Below, one piece after another: positions 10,501 through 16,573 of a stretch of DNA of 20,141 nt. Under the pieces are notes generated by a model, which saw nothing but the letters and a program-made list of their open reading frames with translations, was not told the origin of the DNA and did no database searches. Position numbers and translations under genes: made by a program. Source of the stretch: Phoronis ovalis (Eukaryota; Phoronida; Phoronidae); contig JAOXYB010006901.1 in NCBI GenBank assembly GCA_028565635.1, positions 1-20,141 on the forward strand. Reading direction: 5' to 3'. Positions within the stretch are counted from its first letter, which is position 1. The number at the start of each line of letters is the position of its first letter.

Positions 10501-13500
10501 ATTGTTACATGTTGATATTATTATAAGCAAATTCACTTTTACAGTACCCGAAGATGCAGAGTTATTGCTTGAAATCTGCGATATGTTGCTGACTAATGCT
10601 CCACCCGACATCGAAAAGATTCAAACAGAGATGAAAGAAAAAATGTTGCTTATTTTCAAAGAATCCAAGTGTCCGTATTGCGACGTTAGTACACTTTTCT
10701 GGTTTGTCATTCTTAAATTGTGTACACATTACTTCTTTCTAAAACGCCATTCGTGTTCAAAAATACTCACCACAAAAATTGTTGTCTTGCTTGTTTCTGA
10801 TACTCCTTCTTGGGTTATCTGGCACTTACAGTTTGATTAATACTCTTCAAAGTGAGTTTTAGCATAAAAATCCATCACCGCTCAGACCAACGCGAAATGT
10901 CCATCTTGCAGACTTCATAGCTAAGGTCAACTTGATGAAGAATATTAATCAAGCTTCTAGTGACAGATAATCCAAGAAGGAGTATTAGAGATAAACAAGA
11001 CAACAATTTTGGTTTAAATTTCTTGAATATTTTGACACACGGTGAGTGTTTTTGAAAGGCCAACTTCTACTGGTTTTAACACCATCTGGGTCATGCCCTT
11101 ACGCAAGTAACTTAAGGGAGGTTAAAATTTATTTCCAGACGCACGCGCTATAATTCAGAATTATCTCTGCTGTGTGTATATGCACGTTCTACTACACGTC
11201 GTTTTCTTATCTCCACAGGAAGGAGAGCGTGGTCCACAGCACTGCTGCTTGAAGTAAAGTAGGATAAATATAATTTAAATTCCGCGTGTTCGCTTCATTT
11301 TGTAAATTATGGAAAGTTGTTCTATGAGATCTTTTGCACATATGGCATACTCAAACTATTTCGGCGTTTTTTAGAAATTAGATATTTTGAAGAGAAAAAT
11401 GGCGGATTTTAAAAGAGTTATATGGAAAAAAAATTATAACTTGAAATAGAAGCAAAAAACGAAGTATGCCTTAGTCCAGTTATCTTCTTGAATAAACACA
11501 TTAACTAATTTTACTAATAAATTAGATCATTTATCTCGTTGTACGCGCGGAAACTTGGTTGAAGTAGGTGTAATTATTGTACAGGTAAGCATACACCTAT
11601 AAGTCACGTGATCATTTAGCCAAAAGCAGTCAGCGCCACGTTAAAGGTCATAAAATTCTTAACAAATACACATTAAAATGAAAAATTTACAATTTTTATT
11701 TATTCAGAAATATCAAAAAAACAATTTCGCAACGCCACCGGTGGCAAACTGTGGTAAACATCTGCCTTAAGTTACTTGCGTACAGCTGCGCTCCAGGCAA
11801 GCGATAGTAGGGTCATGTAGCCAGGACTACAATGCAACCAGCACACAAGTACAAAAAACGGTCCTAGAAAAATATACAAGTTATGCATCAGTCTTTGCCA
11901 TACTTCACTTGCAACATTCAGAAACTAACAAAATTACTTTGCAATTACTATTACAGATATACAATATCTTATAACAAATAAACGTGTATAATAGCTTATT
12001 GTTGAAGAGTAACCAGGCTCCGAGTTTGCCATCTTAAATACACTACGTGTTGATCATTTTGCAAAAGTACATAATTAAAAAGACATACTATGAGGAAAAT
12101 GTACAAATCTAACTACACTTGGAGATCCATTAACATAACAATTACATACAACATAAATATGACAAAATAAATACAGACCAAGCAAAGTTGACTGGTAAAA
12201 CAGATATCAATGTTCTCTCCTGGCTATCAAAGTACGACCATGTCGCCTGATCTTTTCGCTAGGTTTGCCAAAATACTACTAGGTAGATATATTTATACTG
12301 AGCTCTGATATCGCTCTAGCCGGTGGAGTTTTACTAACAAAAGAAAATGTGTTGATCCATTCAGGTGTATTTATTTACTTCGCAGCGTGACAATATTCTT
12401 GTTTACATCGGATTGTGACATTTATAATTACTTTTATCTTAAAGGTTCCATTTAAAGATTATGTAACTGTGAGACCTGGTAAGAAAGGCGTCAAAGCCTG
12501 TGATGATTTTGTACGACGCAAGCGGTCGTTGATAATCTCTCCTAACTCTTACTCTGTCCGTATCAAAATAGTTGCCAGATCAGTTAATGGATCCAAAGCA
12601 TCCATGGTTACAAAGCTAAGGACTCTGAAGTACGTTGTATCAATGTTACATGAAAATGAAACATAAATGAACCATTTTTTCTACTAAAAAGATAAAAACA
12701 ATACATGCATTTCAAGTAACACGGTAGTCCTAATAATTGGGCCAATACTGACGCATTGGTCCTAACACTTTCATATTCAAAAACTGTAACGTCTTTCGAA
12801 ATTAACAACAACGAAAATTCTCACACAGCTATGCTTCGATGGCTTTAATTTGTTATTATTGAGCGAAAAATATTTCTTGTGGCGCACCGTAAGCATTTGT
12901 TGAATTTTAAACGAATTTTAAGTAATAAATACCAAGCGGGCGTAATTCCGTCTCCGGGCGTCAACATTGATTTTCACTAATTCTTAAACATCTGACTTGT
13001 TTACACATGTATACTTGTATTACTGTCTCAAAATTCCTTCGCACTGGTGAGTTTTATTAAAAAGACGATAGTTCTTGAATAAGAAAGTGTTAGGACCAAT
13101 ACGTCAGATATTGGGCCTATTATTAAAACTAGGTGACAGGGGAGAGTGGGATATACTTTATGTACAATTACCAAAAGTTCTTTATATTTTACGTAAGACG
13201 GTGTTTCGCTTTATATCTCGCGCTAACTGCTTCGACAATACACACACGTCTCGAAAATCCGCTGTTCTGTTAGTTTCAAACTGTTGTTATGAGGCGTATA
13301 GATGAGTAAACATTTATAAGGAACCCAGATAACGTTGCATCGGTGCATGCTGTGCGACGGTTTGAGAAAATGATTTACTAGCTTTGTATGTGGTTTACAT
13401 AAAAGATAAAAATAGCAGTACGCCAGTAGAGACAGATTCTTGGCCGGTTGTTACTGTCTCTTTAGTTTAAGATGTCCTGTTACATAATATAGAAATAAAC

Positions 13501-15966
13501 TAAGATTTTGTTCTGCTATATTACAGAAAAACTGCTGATTACATTCAAAAGTCTGTTGCTTCTGGAAAAGTGACATTGGACATCGACGGGCGTTTACTTA
13601 CTGTTCAAGACAATGGTATCGAAATTTCCAAATCAAAATTTGTATGTCCTGAAGGTTCAATTAGGAGCAGCGTTAAATGTGGTAAGTTACTATTATTAAC
13701 TATACTTGTATGTAAATATATATATATATATATAGATATTGCAAATACATTTGAGAAGTGTTTTCAGAGTCTCGTGGCTGTTTATAAAAAGTGCAGAATG
13801 TTGAACGCCAGCTTTTTGTGTTAAAATGTTTTTTTTAACATTTAACATAGTGTACTTGGCATTACATTACATTAACCAGTATATTAACGTAGCGTTTGTT
13901 ATGTTTACTGTAATTAAATTACCACTTTTAACAGTAAAATGCTCTGCTGGTTACTATCAGAAGGACAATGTATGTACAGCCTGTGACTATGGTTCATATC
14001 AACCGGAGGATGCTAAGACTAATTGTTTTCAATGCATTAATGGAACCACCACTCTACTGAGGGGCGCGAGACAGGAATCCAACTGCATTGGTTAGAGTGT
14101 TTTTCCTTCATTTTTACATAGTGCAATAAAATATTAACCAGTTAAAACAAATATTTTTAATGCATGATCCATGGGGGTACTGATTAGCCTGTTTTTAGAC
14201 GGGGATGTACCGCTCAAAGTGATGTTGGGCTTAAAACTAGACCCATTCCTACGGTTGTCACTCAAAATATGTACCTATATTTTGTTGTTGGAATTTTCCT
14301 TAAAAGTGGACTAATTCGTAGTCGTTTCTTAGTGAAAAGGTAACCTAGTGCCTGCTCGGAAGTTGAACAACTTGTAAAATGTCCTTGAGTGTGTTAACCT
14401 TTACATTCTTGATGTCTTGTACAAGTGCAATTTAACTTCTTATTCCCAATCTACAAAACGTTGGATTATTCTCGTATAATGACCTTGACTTCCTTGTTAC
14501 AGATGTCGATGAATGTGAAAACAATGATACCTGTTCCACCAATGCTAAATGCATTAACACTTTCGGAAGCTTTAGGTGCGAGTGTTTATCAGGCTACTTT
14601 GGACCAGGCTGTGCAGACATCGGTATATTTACTCTAGCTCTTTATGTTTTGCCTCGTTTTCTTCTTTGTCCAGTGCTTATTTAATAAGATCAGTACAAAA
14701 TATACAACTAGCAACAATACTACAAATACCTTATTTTGCAGTGAGTTACAATTAACGCAACAATACCGCACAAGAGTACTTCGCTCATAATATCCACTAT
14801 TCATACTACATTTATAGCTTTCATCTTAAACGATCACCTTATATGAATTTTATTAAAGATACGGAATCAAATTTATAGTTTTTCACAATGTCAGAATTTT
14901 GGGAAACTTATATAAATCCGAATTTGTTGACTATTCAGTAACTCTATTGAATTTTTGAATATTTACAGTGGTCACAGTCCCGCCCCCACAATGTCCTAAA
15001 AACACTGTCCAGTCTCTATTCTCCAACAAGTGTTTTCTCATTTCCACATGGAATGCAACCTTCCTAAATGCTACCAACGAATGCTCTAGTTTGAACGGAA
15101 GTCTCTTAGCGCCCAAAGACAAAATAAAGTATAAGGATATTACTGACAACTTGGTTTACGGAACAAGTTACTGGATAGGTACGTAAAGTTAACATATGTA
15201 TGATATATGATATATGATATATGCTGAAACCTTTCACTGCAGGATAACTGTATTATATACGTCGAGGGATTTTACAGTCTTGGTCCTATCAACATTATAT
15301 AGTCTATCACGTAAAATTACGGAAAATGGCAGCTGCCATCCTTCTTTAGAAAAAGGTTTTGTCTTGTAGTACTGATATAATGAAACATTATTTAAACTGT
15401 TTGATTAACATCGGTATCTACTCCAAAGATATGACATGTACGCCTAGAGTCGAGATCACCGGTCACAAGCTGTATTTTACACACCTCATTATATTTATTA
15501 TACCTGTTCCAATTATCTGATAATCCTGTTTGATTTGAAGAAGTCAACAGAGCATTAAGTGTATGGACTGAACAGTCTTAATTTATTTTATTATTTCAAA
15601 TGTGGCATACAAATCATACTATACGAACTAATGCCCTATACGCATTTATATGTATTATTTTTTTTAAATATATTTTTATTTTTAAGACCTATCGCTTTGC
15701 AGGGTTATCAGAGATGTTTGCTTCTACTTTAACCTGTTTGACATTTTGTAGGCATCGCATTGAATCCTGATGGCAAATTTCAATTTTCTGATGGTTCTCT
15801 TGTGAGTTCCTACAGCGAATGGGCTGCAAATGGATACCCCATGACTGGTACTGATGGCAGCTATGGTGATAAACCATGCGTGTTTCTCGAACCTGTAGGG
15901 TTTAACTGGATAAACTCTGCATGCGACACACTGAACAACTTCGTGTGTGAAGTCGATAAGAAGTAA
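1387..15966 (+). CDS. Secreted EGF/sushi/ephrin-receptor-like/C-type lectin mosaic protein, 3' part of gene (overall span, introns included)
   Basis: This entry gives the whole gene; exons are listed separately. Seen: fifteen usable exons with GT-AG boundaries whose phases agree from 1387 to the TAA at 15964-15966. Every EGF, sushi and cysteine-rich exon is phase 1-1; only the linker junctions use phases 0 and 2. Exon lengths total 2267 nt, about 754 residues. Domain order is seven cbEGF-like modules, a sushi-like module, a linker with RRKR/S, an ephrin-receptor-like module, an EGF module and a C-type lectin domain. Known: such phase-1 modules are shuffled among secreted matrix and recognition proteins, including SVEP1/polydom and SCUBE. 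Inferred: a secreted, calcium-dependent adhesion, matrix or immune recognition protein. The linker plus cysteine-rich module looks most like SVEP1, but I do not assign a symbol because the lectin end differs. The start codon and signal peptide are outside the window. Confidence 0.8.
2145..2267 (+). CDS. Exon B1: calcium-binding EGF-like module
   Basis: A 123-nt phase 1-1 exon follows TCTTCTAG and ends at GTTAGT. It reads D-V-N-E-C at the start, has six cysteines, and has [12 protein letters not shown], which fits the hydroxylation consensus. It joins A1 in frame through a D-V-N-E-C junction with a short linker, as in tandem cbEGF arrays. It is the intact partner of the damaged B2 copy at 3492. 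Compared with the A exons it has a different loop composition (T-L-T-K-H-S-C), so A and B are older, diverged paralogous modules copied together as a pair. Confidence 0.9.
2720..2836 (+). CDS. Exon A2: EGF-like module with shifted splice acceptor
   Basis: This is the second copy of exon A. The acceptor used by the other copies (TTTTACAG) reads TTTTACAA here. A second AG six bases downstream, which in the other copies is TAG, is CAG here and keeps phase 1. The exon then has 117 nt instead of 123 and the module begins D-E-C instead of D-I-D-E-C, losing two residues and the first calcium ligand. All six cysteines remain, and the donor GTAAGT at 2837 is intact. Joined to B1, only I-D-E separates B1's last cysteine from this module's first, so the linker is unusually tight. 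Coding use is likely; the acceptor choice is inferred. Confidence 0.75.
3492..3613 (+). pseudogene. Exon B2: broken EGF-like exon (last cysteine and splice donor deleted)
   Basis: The acceptor TTCCAG and the first five cysteines match exon B1 almost perfectly. After S at 3605-3607, the 15 bases that hold the sixth cysteine and the GTTAGT donor in B1 are missing, and the frame runs into TGA at 3611-3613. The exon cannot splice onward by the ancestral donor. Skipping it joins A2 to A3 without frame loss because both junctions are phase 1. If retained it would end the protein early with an unpaired cysteine. A weak in-frame alternative donor (G/GTTACA) lies at 3578/3579. Skipping is the most economical reading. 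Confidence 0.75.
4056..4178 (+). CDS. Exon A3: calcium-binding EGF-like module
   Basis: The third copy of exon A has an intact TTTTACAG acceptor and a GTAAGT donor, and 123 nt in phase 1-1. It begins D-I-D-E-C and keeps all six cysteines and the hydroxylation consensus. It differs from A1 by a few silent bases and by changes near the C-terminal end (L-L-D-D-K-R-T-C-V in place of L-Q-N-D-K-K-T-C-S). No B partner follows it; the next exon in the gene is the distinct EGF module at 6248. Confidence 0.9.
4389..4540. repeat. Composite CA microsatellite with CATATG interruptions
   Basis: Runs of CA are interrupted regularly by CATATGCACACAC, with one CATACG near the end. The block starts exactly where the duplicated unit 3 sequence stops matching units 1 and 4 (after TATCAGTTCA). 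Long open frames on both strands here are low-complexity Thr/His or Cys/Val translations of the repeat and are not genes. Confidence 0.95.
4555..4633 (-). other. Possible minus-strand terminal exon of an unknown gene
   Basis: Read on the minus strand, a pyrimidine-rich TTTTCTCTTTCAG acceptor is followed by 25 codons and a TAG. The peptide is acidic and rich in Thr, Pro, Glu and Ser, with [17 protein letters not shown] at its end, and it looks more like a real C-terminal tail than intron noise. No upstream partner exon was found. It may be a fragment carried by a transposed segment, or chance. Confidence 0.25.
4641..5139. other. Intron sequence, nothing recognised
   Basis: AT-rich intron between exon A3 and the inverted-repeat element that starts near 5140. 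I see no EGF-like exon, RNA gene or clear repeat end here. Confidence 0.6.
5140..5667. mobile_element. Long inverted-repeat (foldback) element, about 0.53 kb
   Basis: The left arm (about 5140-5345) and right arm (about 5465-5667) are reverse complements with moderate divergence. Clear anchors are CCTGGTTCATGA on the left against TCATGAACCAGG on the right, TGTGCGAAC against GTTCGCACA, and ATGGAATCTTACATAG against CTATGTAAGATTCCAT. A spacer of about 120 bases lies between the arms. No transposase is encoded, so this looks like a non-autonomous foldback element or large MITE in the intron. Short open frames across it are incidental. Confidence 0.75.
5963..6120. repeat. Palindrome-rich repeat block with duplicated ends
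   Basis: GTCATCTACGACTGTTAC occurs at both ends of the block in direct orientation (5967-5984 and 6103-6120). Between them, ATGACTCCCT and AGGGAGTCAT form a 10+1+10 palindrome at 6018-6038, and CCCCCTAAAA near 6006 is mirrored by TTTTAGGGGG near 6094. This looks like the end of a transposable element or a satellite-derived monomer rather than host coding sequence. Confidence 0.6.
6248..6367 (+). CDS. Exon C: calcium-binding EGF-like module
   Basis: A 120-nt phase 1-1 exon follows TTCCTTACAG and ends at GTATAT. It starts D-V-N-E-C, has six cysteines, and has [12 protein letters not shown], which fits the hydroxylation consensus. It is shorter in the first loop (T-S-N-N-T-C) than the A and B modules and belongs to neither duplicated family, so it is probably an original member of the array. 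The GTATAT donor is somewhat weak but conforms at its first bases and is in phase. Confidence 0.9.
6368..6859. other. Intron sequence, nothing recognised
   Basis: AT-rich intron after exon C. No exon-like or repeat structure was seen before the direct repeat at 6860. Confidence 0.6.
6860..7045 (+). repeat. Left copy of a direct repeat flanking exon A4
   Basis: This stretch of about 186 bases (from CGATATAGTAATCTGGAAG to AGCACTACAT) recurs at 7797-7990 with scattered substitutions and a small insertion. The two copies bracket the extra EGF unit, so the insertion or duplication that brought exon A4 appears to have copied its flank. Confidence 0.85.
7180..7796 (+). repeat. Dispersed partial copy of the duplicated EGF unit (A4 unit)
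   Basis: The stretch from AAGCATTAAAAAGGTAGCAG through the end of the post-exon intron matches units 1-3 of the tandem array, including acceptor, exon and donor. It stops matching at about 7796, where the flanking direct repeat begins. Its intron downstream of the exon first matches unit 1 best, then equals unit 3 for 111 bases (7521-7631 against 4280-4390), then matches unit 1 again. Confidence 0.85.
7297..7419 (+). CDS. Exon A4: calcium-binding EGF-like module, identical to exon A1
   Basis: A 123-nt phase 1-1 exon with TTTTACAG acceptor and GTAAGT donor. Its sequence is the same as exon A1 (1387-1509) at every base, although the two lie nearly 6 kb apart and the upstream introns have several differences. 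It begins D-I-D-E-C, has six cysteines and the Asn hydroxylation consensus. It can be spliced between exon C and exon D without frame change. Identity of the exon with diverged flanks suggests recent copying or gene conversion. Confidence 0.9.
7797..7990 (+). repeat. Right copy of the direct repeat flanking exon A4
   Basis: Matches 6860-7045, with an extra ATAGAG-like insertion near 7940. It marks the right boundary of the inserted EGF unit. Confidence 0.85.
7991..8519. other. Intron sequence, nothing recognised
   Basis: AT-rich intron; no exon or clear element boundary was identified. Confidence 0.55.
8520..8710 (-). promoter_or_regulatory. Minus-strand TATA/polyA island, possible solo LTR
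   Basis: On the minus strand a GC-rich stretch (GGCGGCGCGCGG) is followed by TATAAATA at 8625-8618, then an initiator-like TCAGTT, and about 70 bases further an AATAAA at 8552-8547. A promoter closely followed by a polyadenylation signal is the layout of a retrotransposon LTR. No matching second LTR, primer-binding site or pol gene was seen, and target-site duplications could not be fixed. The base composition stands out sharply from the surrounding intron. A chance promoter-like stretch is the alternative. Confidence 0.35.
8711..9204. other. Intron sequence, nothing recognised
   Basis: AT-rich intron leading to exon D. A short block at 8865-8945 has partly self-complementary CTTAAGTCTAAGC and TAGACTAAGTTTAG words, too short to call an element. 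Confidence 0.5.
9205..9330 (+). CDS. Exon D: calcium-binding EGF-like module
   Basis: A 126-nt phase 1-1 exon after GCATTTCAG, ending at GTAAGT. It begins D-I-D-E-C, has six cysteines, and has [12 protein letters not shown], matching the Asn hydroxylation consensus. The first loop is longer (A-T-H-D-K-G-G-C) than in exons A to C, so it is an independent, older module. It closes the EGF array and joins the sushi-like exon 224 bases downstream. Confidence 0.92.
9555..9785 (+). CDS. Sushi/CCP-like module exon
   Basis: A phase 1-1 exon of 231 nt follows TTTCATTTAG. The peptide starts V-A-G-S-C and has six cysteines, with [11 protein letters not shown], then [14 protein letters not shown] and a final G-E-C. 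The order C..C...VGT..C..SC...G......C....W....C fits a sushi (complement control protein) domain with one extra cysteine pair, as in selectin- and SVEP1-type sushi modules. Known: these domains bind proteins at the cell surface or in matrix. The donor GTGATT is weak; if it is not used the frame stops at TGA 9797-9799, with AATAAA at 9915-9920, giving a short isoform. Confidence 0.75.
9786..10544. other. Intron (or alternative 3' UTR), two AATAAA motifs
   Basis: In the full-length transcript this is intron. AATAAA occurs at 9915-9920 and 10261-10266, so the start of it could also serve as the 3' UTR of a transcript ending at TGA 9797-9799. No further exon-like sequence was seen. Confidence 0.45.
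10545..10684 (+). CDS. Linker exon 1: helical/acidic segment with C-P-Y-C
   Basis: A 140-nt exon follows CACTTTTACAG and is taken to end at GAC/GTTAGT. It enters in phase 1 and leaves in phase 0. The peptide begins [12 protein letters not shown] and is rich in Glu, Lys and Leu, likely helical, ending K-C-P-Y-C-D. No domain is certain. By position it corresponds to the stretch before the ephrin-receptor-like module in SVEP1-type proteins. The frame stays open past the donor to 10840, but that extension is hydrophobic and lies within an inverted repeat, so I prefer the early donor. Confidence 0.6.
10726..11050. mobile_element. Inverted-repeat (foldback) element, about 0.3 kb
   Basis: The left arm (about 10758-10855) and right arm (about 10930-11055) are reverse complements: AAAATTGTTGTCTTG against CAAGACAACAATTTT, and ATACTCCTTCTTGG against CCAAGAAGGAGTAT. 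It sits in the intron just after linker exon 1. No coding capacity beyond chance frames; a short MITE or an inverted duplication are both possible. Confidence 0.65.
11102..11780. mobile_element. MITE with 16-bp perfect terminal inverted repeats and TA target duplication
   Basis: CGCAAGTAACTTAAGG at 11102-11117 is exactly complementary to CCTTAAGTTACTTGCG at 11765-11780. Both ends are flanked by TA (11100-11101 and 11781-11782), the target duplication of Tc1/mariner-type elements. The 679-bp interior encodes no transposase, so the element would depend on one supplied elsewhere. It sits in the largest intron of the linker region. Confidence 0.8.
11783..12444. other. Intron sequence, nothing recognised
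   Basis: AT-rich intron between the MITE and linker exon 2; no exon or repeat structure was identified. Confidence 0.55.
12445..12629 (+). CDS. Linker exon 2: segment with RRKR/S convertase-like site
   Basis: A 185-nt exon follows TTTATCTTAAAG, entering in phase 0 and ending at CTG-AA/GTACGT in phase 2. Both phases match the neighbouring exons exactly, which supports the calls although no domain is certain. The peptide begins V-P-F-K-D-Y-V-T-V and contains V-R-R-K-R-S-L-I-I at 12511-12537, a consensus furin-type site, then [12 protein letters not shown] and an N-G-S sequon. The alternating hydrophobic strand resembles the beta-rich segment before the cysteine-rich module in SVEP1. If the donor were missed the frame would stop at 12664. 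Confidence 0.7.
12729..13125. mobile_element. Inverted-repeat element (MITE-like), about 0.4 kb
   Basis: The arm at about 12729-12796 is the reverse complement of about 13061-13125: ATTGGTCCTAACACTTTC at 12755-12772 pairs with GAAAGTGTTAGGACCAAT at 13083-13100, and the match extends outward through GGGCC/GGCCC and inward towards AACGTCTTT/AAAGACG. The spacer is about 265 bases. The frame at 13075-13305 crosses the right arm and is incidental. Confidence 0.75.
13126..13526. other. Intron sequence, nothing recognised
   Basis: AT-rich intron between the inverted-repeat element and linker exon 3; no further structure was recognised. Confidence 0.55.
13527..13681 (+). CDS. Linker exon 3: segment ending in a C-P-E-G cysteine motif
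   Basis: A 155-nt exon follows CTATATTACAG, completes the split codon from linker exon 2 as Lys, and ends TGT-G/GTAAGT in phase 1. The peptide has an amphipathic [10 protein letters not shown], a short beta-like [11 protein letters not shown], and ends [14 protein letters not shown]. That C-x-x-G-S....C entry into a following cysteine-rich module is the arrangement in SVEP1, where a helical/beta linker leads into the ephrin-receptor-like repeat. The phase fit on both sides makes the exon secure even though the fold is not. Confidence 0.8.
13715..13734. repeat. Short AT dinucleotide microsatellite
   Basis: About ten AT/TA repeats lie in the intron just after linker exon 3. Low-information repeat. 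Confidence 0.8.
13935..14090 (+). CDS. Ephrin-receptor-like (GCC2/GCC3) cysteine-rich module exon
   Basis: A 156-nt phase 1-1 exon follows CCACTTTTAACAG and ends at GTTAGA. The peptide has C-S-A-G-Y-Y, then [10 protein letters not shown], then [10 protein letters not shown], then a closing N-C. This is the C..G.Y....C..C..G.Y......C..C..G..T pattern of the ephrin-receptor-like domain found in SVEP1, SCUBE and related secreted proteins. It joins linker exon 3 and the next EGF exon in phase. N-G-T is a possible N-glycosylation site. Confidence 0.88.
14091..14502. other. Intron sequence, nothing recognised
   Basis: Intron of ordinary composition; no additional exon or element was seen. Confidence 0.55.
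14503..14622 (+). CDS. EGF-like module exon after the cysteine-rich module
   Basis: A 120-nt phase 1-1 exon follows CTTGTTACAG and ends at GTATAT. It begins D-V-D-E-C, has six cysteines, and has [12 protein letters not shown], fitting the hydroxylation consensus. The last loop is compact (L-S-G-Y-F-G-P-G-C), as in Notch-type EGF domains rather than the long-tailed modules of the upstream array. It therefore belongs to a different EGF subtype and was probably part of the original downstream half of the gene. Confidence 0.9.
14623..14968. other. Intron sequence, nothing recognised
   Basis: AT-rich intron before the first lectin exon; no other feature was seen. Confidence 0.55.
14969..15178 (+). 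CDS. C-type lectin domain, first half
   Basis: A 210-nt phase 1-1 exon follows GAATATTTACAG and ends TGG-ATA-G/GTACGT. It begins with a proline-rich stalk (V-V-T-V-P-P-P-Q), then C-P-K-N, N-K-C-F, N-E-C and S-Y-W-I-G. The W-I-G motif and the cysteine spacing are those of a long-form C-type lectin domain, with the extra N-terminal disulfide. Two N-A-T sequons and an N-G-S sequon cluster within about 25 residues, suggesting glycosylation. The domain is finished by the exon at 15752. Confidence 0.88.
15179..15751. other. Intron within the lectin domain
   Basis: Intron splitting the lectin domain after W-I-G. TGATATA is repeated three times in tandem at 15201-15221; otherwise nothing was recognised. 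Confidence 0.6.
15752..15966 (+). CDS. C-type lectin domain, second half, and stop codon
   Basis: The last coding exon follows ACATTTTGTAG, enters in phase 1 and ends TAA at 15964-15966. It contains [20 protein letters not shown] and F-V-C-E-V-D-K-K, completing the six-cysteine long-form fold. The usual E-P-N or Q-P-D sugar-specificity triplet is replaced by Y-P-M (in N-G-Y-P-M-T-G), and the W-N-D calcium motif by W-I-N. Ordinary calcium-dependent mannose or galactose binding is therefore doubtful. The protein ends five residues after the last cysteine with no membrane segment, which suggests secretion. Confidence 0.9.
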
Positions 15967-16573
15967 TATTGACAACGAGCACTGCCGTCTGAACCCATAA
16001 GCAGTTTATGTCAACCATATGCGTTTTGCTTAGCAAATTCTTTTTATGGAACAGCCTAAAAATTGGATTTTAAAGGAGAACTATGGTTATATTAGTCTGC
16101 ATATCGCAAATTTCTTTACTTGTGTGAGCATGTTAATTTGATATTATTTCTATTTTTATAGCTAGTTACTGAATGATTGTTTATAAGTAATACATGATGC
16201 AAAATTCAAAACAACATCTGTCCTTCCGGTTTAGAATGCACAACAAAATTTTAAAAAATCTACTGTATTAAAGAGAGTACAGATTTTAACTTATAAAATT
16301 ATGTGTGAAGTGCCGAGTCTTTTTAAATAAATAGGAGCTCTATTCGCGCAAACGATAATTCCATTCAAATTTCCGATGCTTCTCACAGTTCAATTTAAAT
16401 TTTAACAATTATACACAATACTGGACATTGGTAAAGTTGTGGTATATGAATCTGTGGAAAGTTATAGTTGTGAAAATGAACGTCAAAAGTGAGTTATCGT
16501 TAATTTATGTAGAAAAGATCATTTGTATGATTTCTTACATTAATGTGAAATAATGCTTTGTGTTTATAATAAA
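15967..16573 (+). promoter_or_regulatory. Probable 3' UTR with polyadenylation signals
   Basis: After the stop, AATAAA occurs at 16326-16331 and 16568-16573. The second, with a GTGCTTT stretch after it, is the more likely main signal. No other gene was recognised here. Confidence 0.55.

Noticed and set aside
13075-13305. 76-codon open frame on the plus strand
   Set aside because: It starts in the right arm of an inverted-repeat element and does not connect in phase with neighbouring exons.
15689-15975. Two minus-strand open frames over the last lectin exon
   Set aside because: Antisense shadows; the sense frame has the lectin motifs and correct splice phase.
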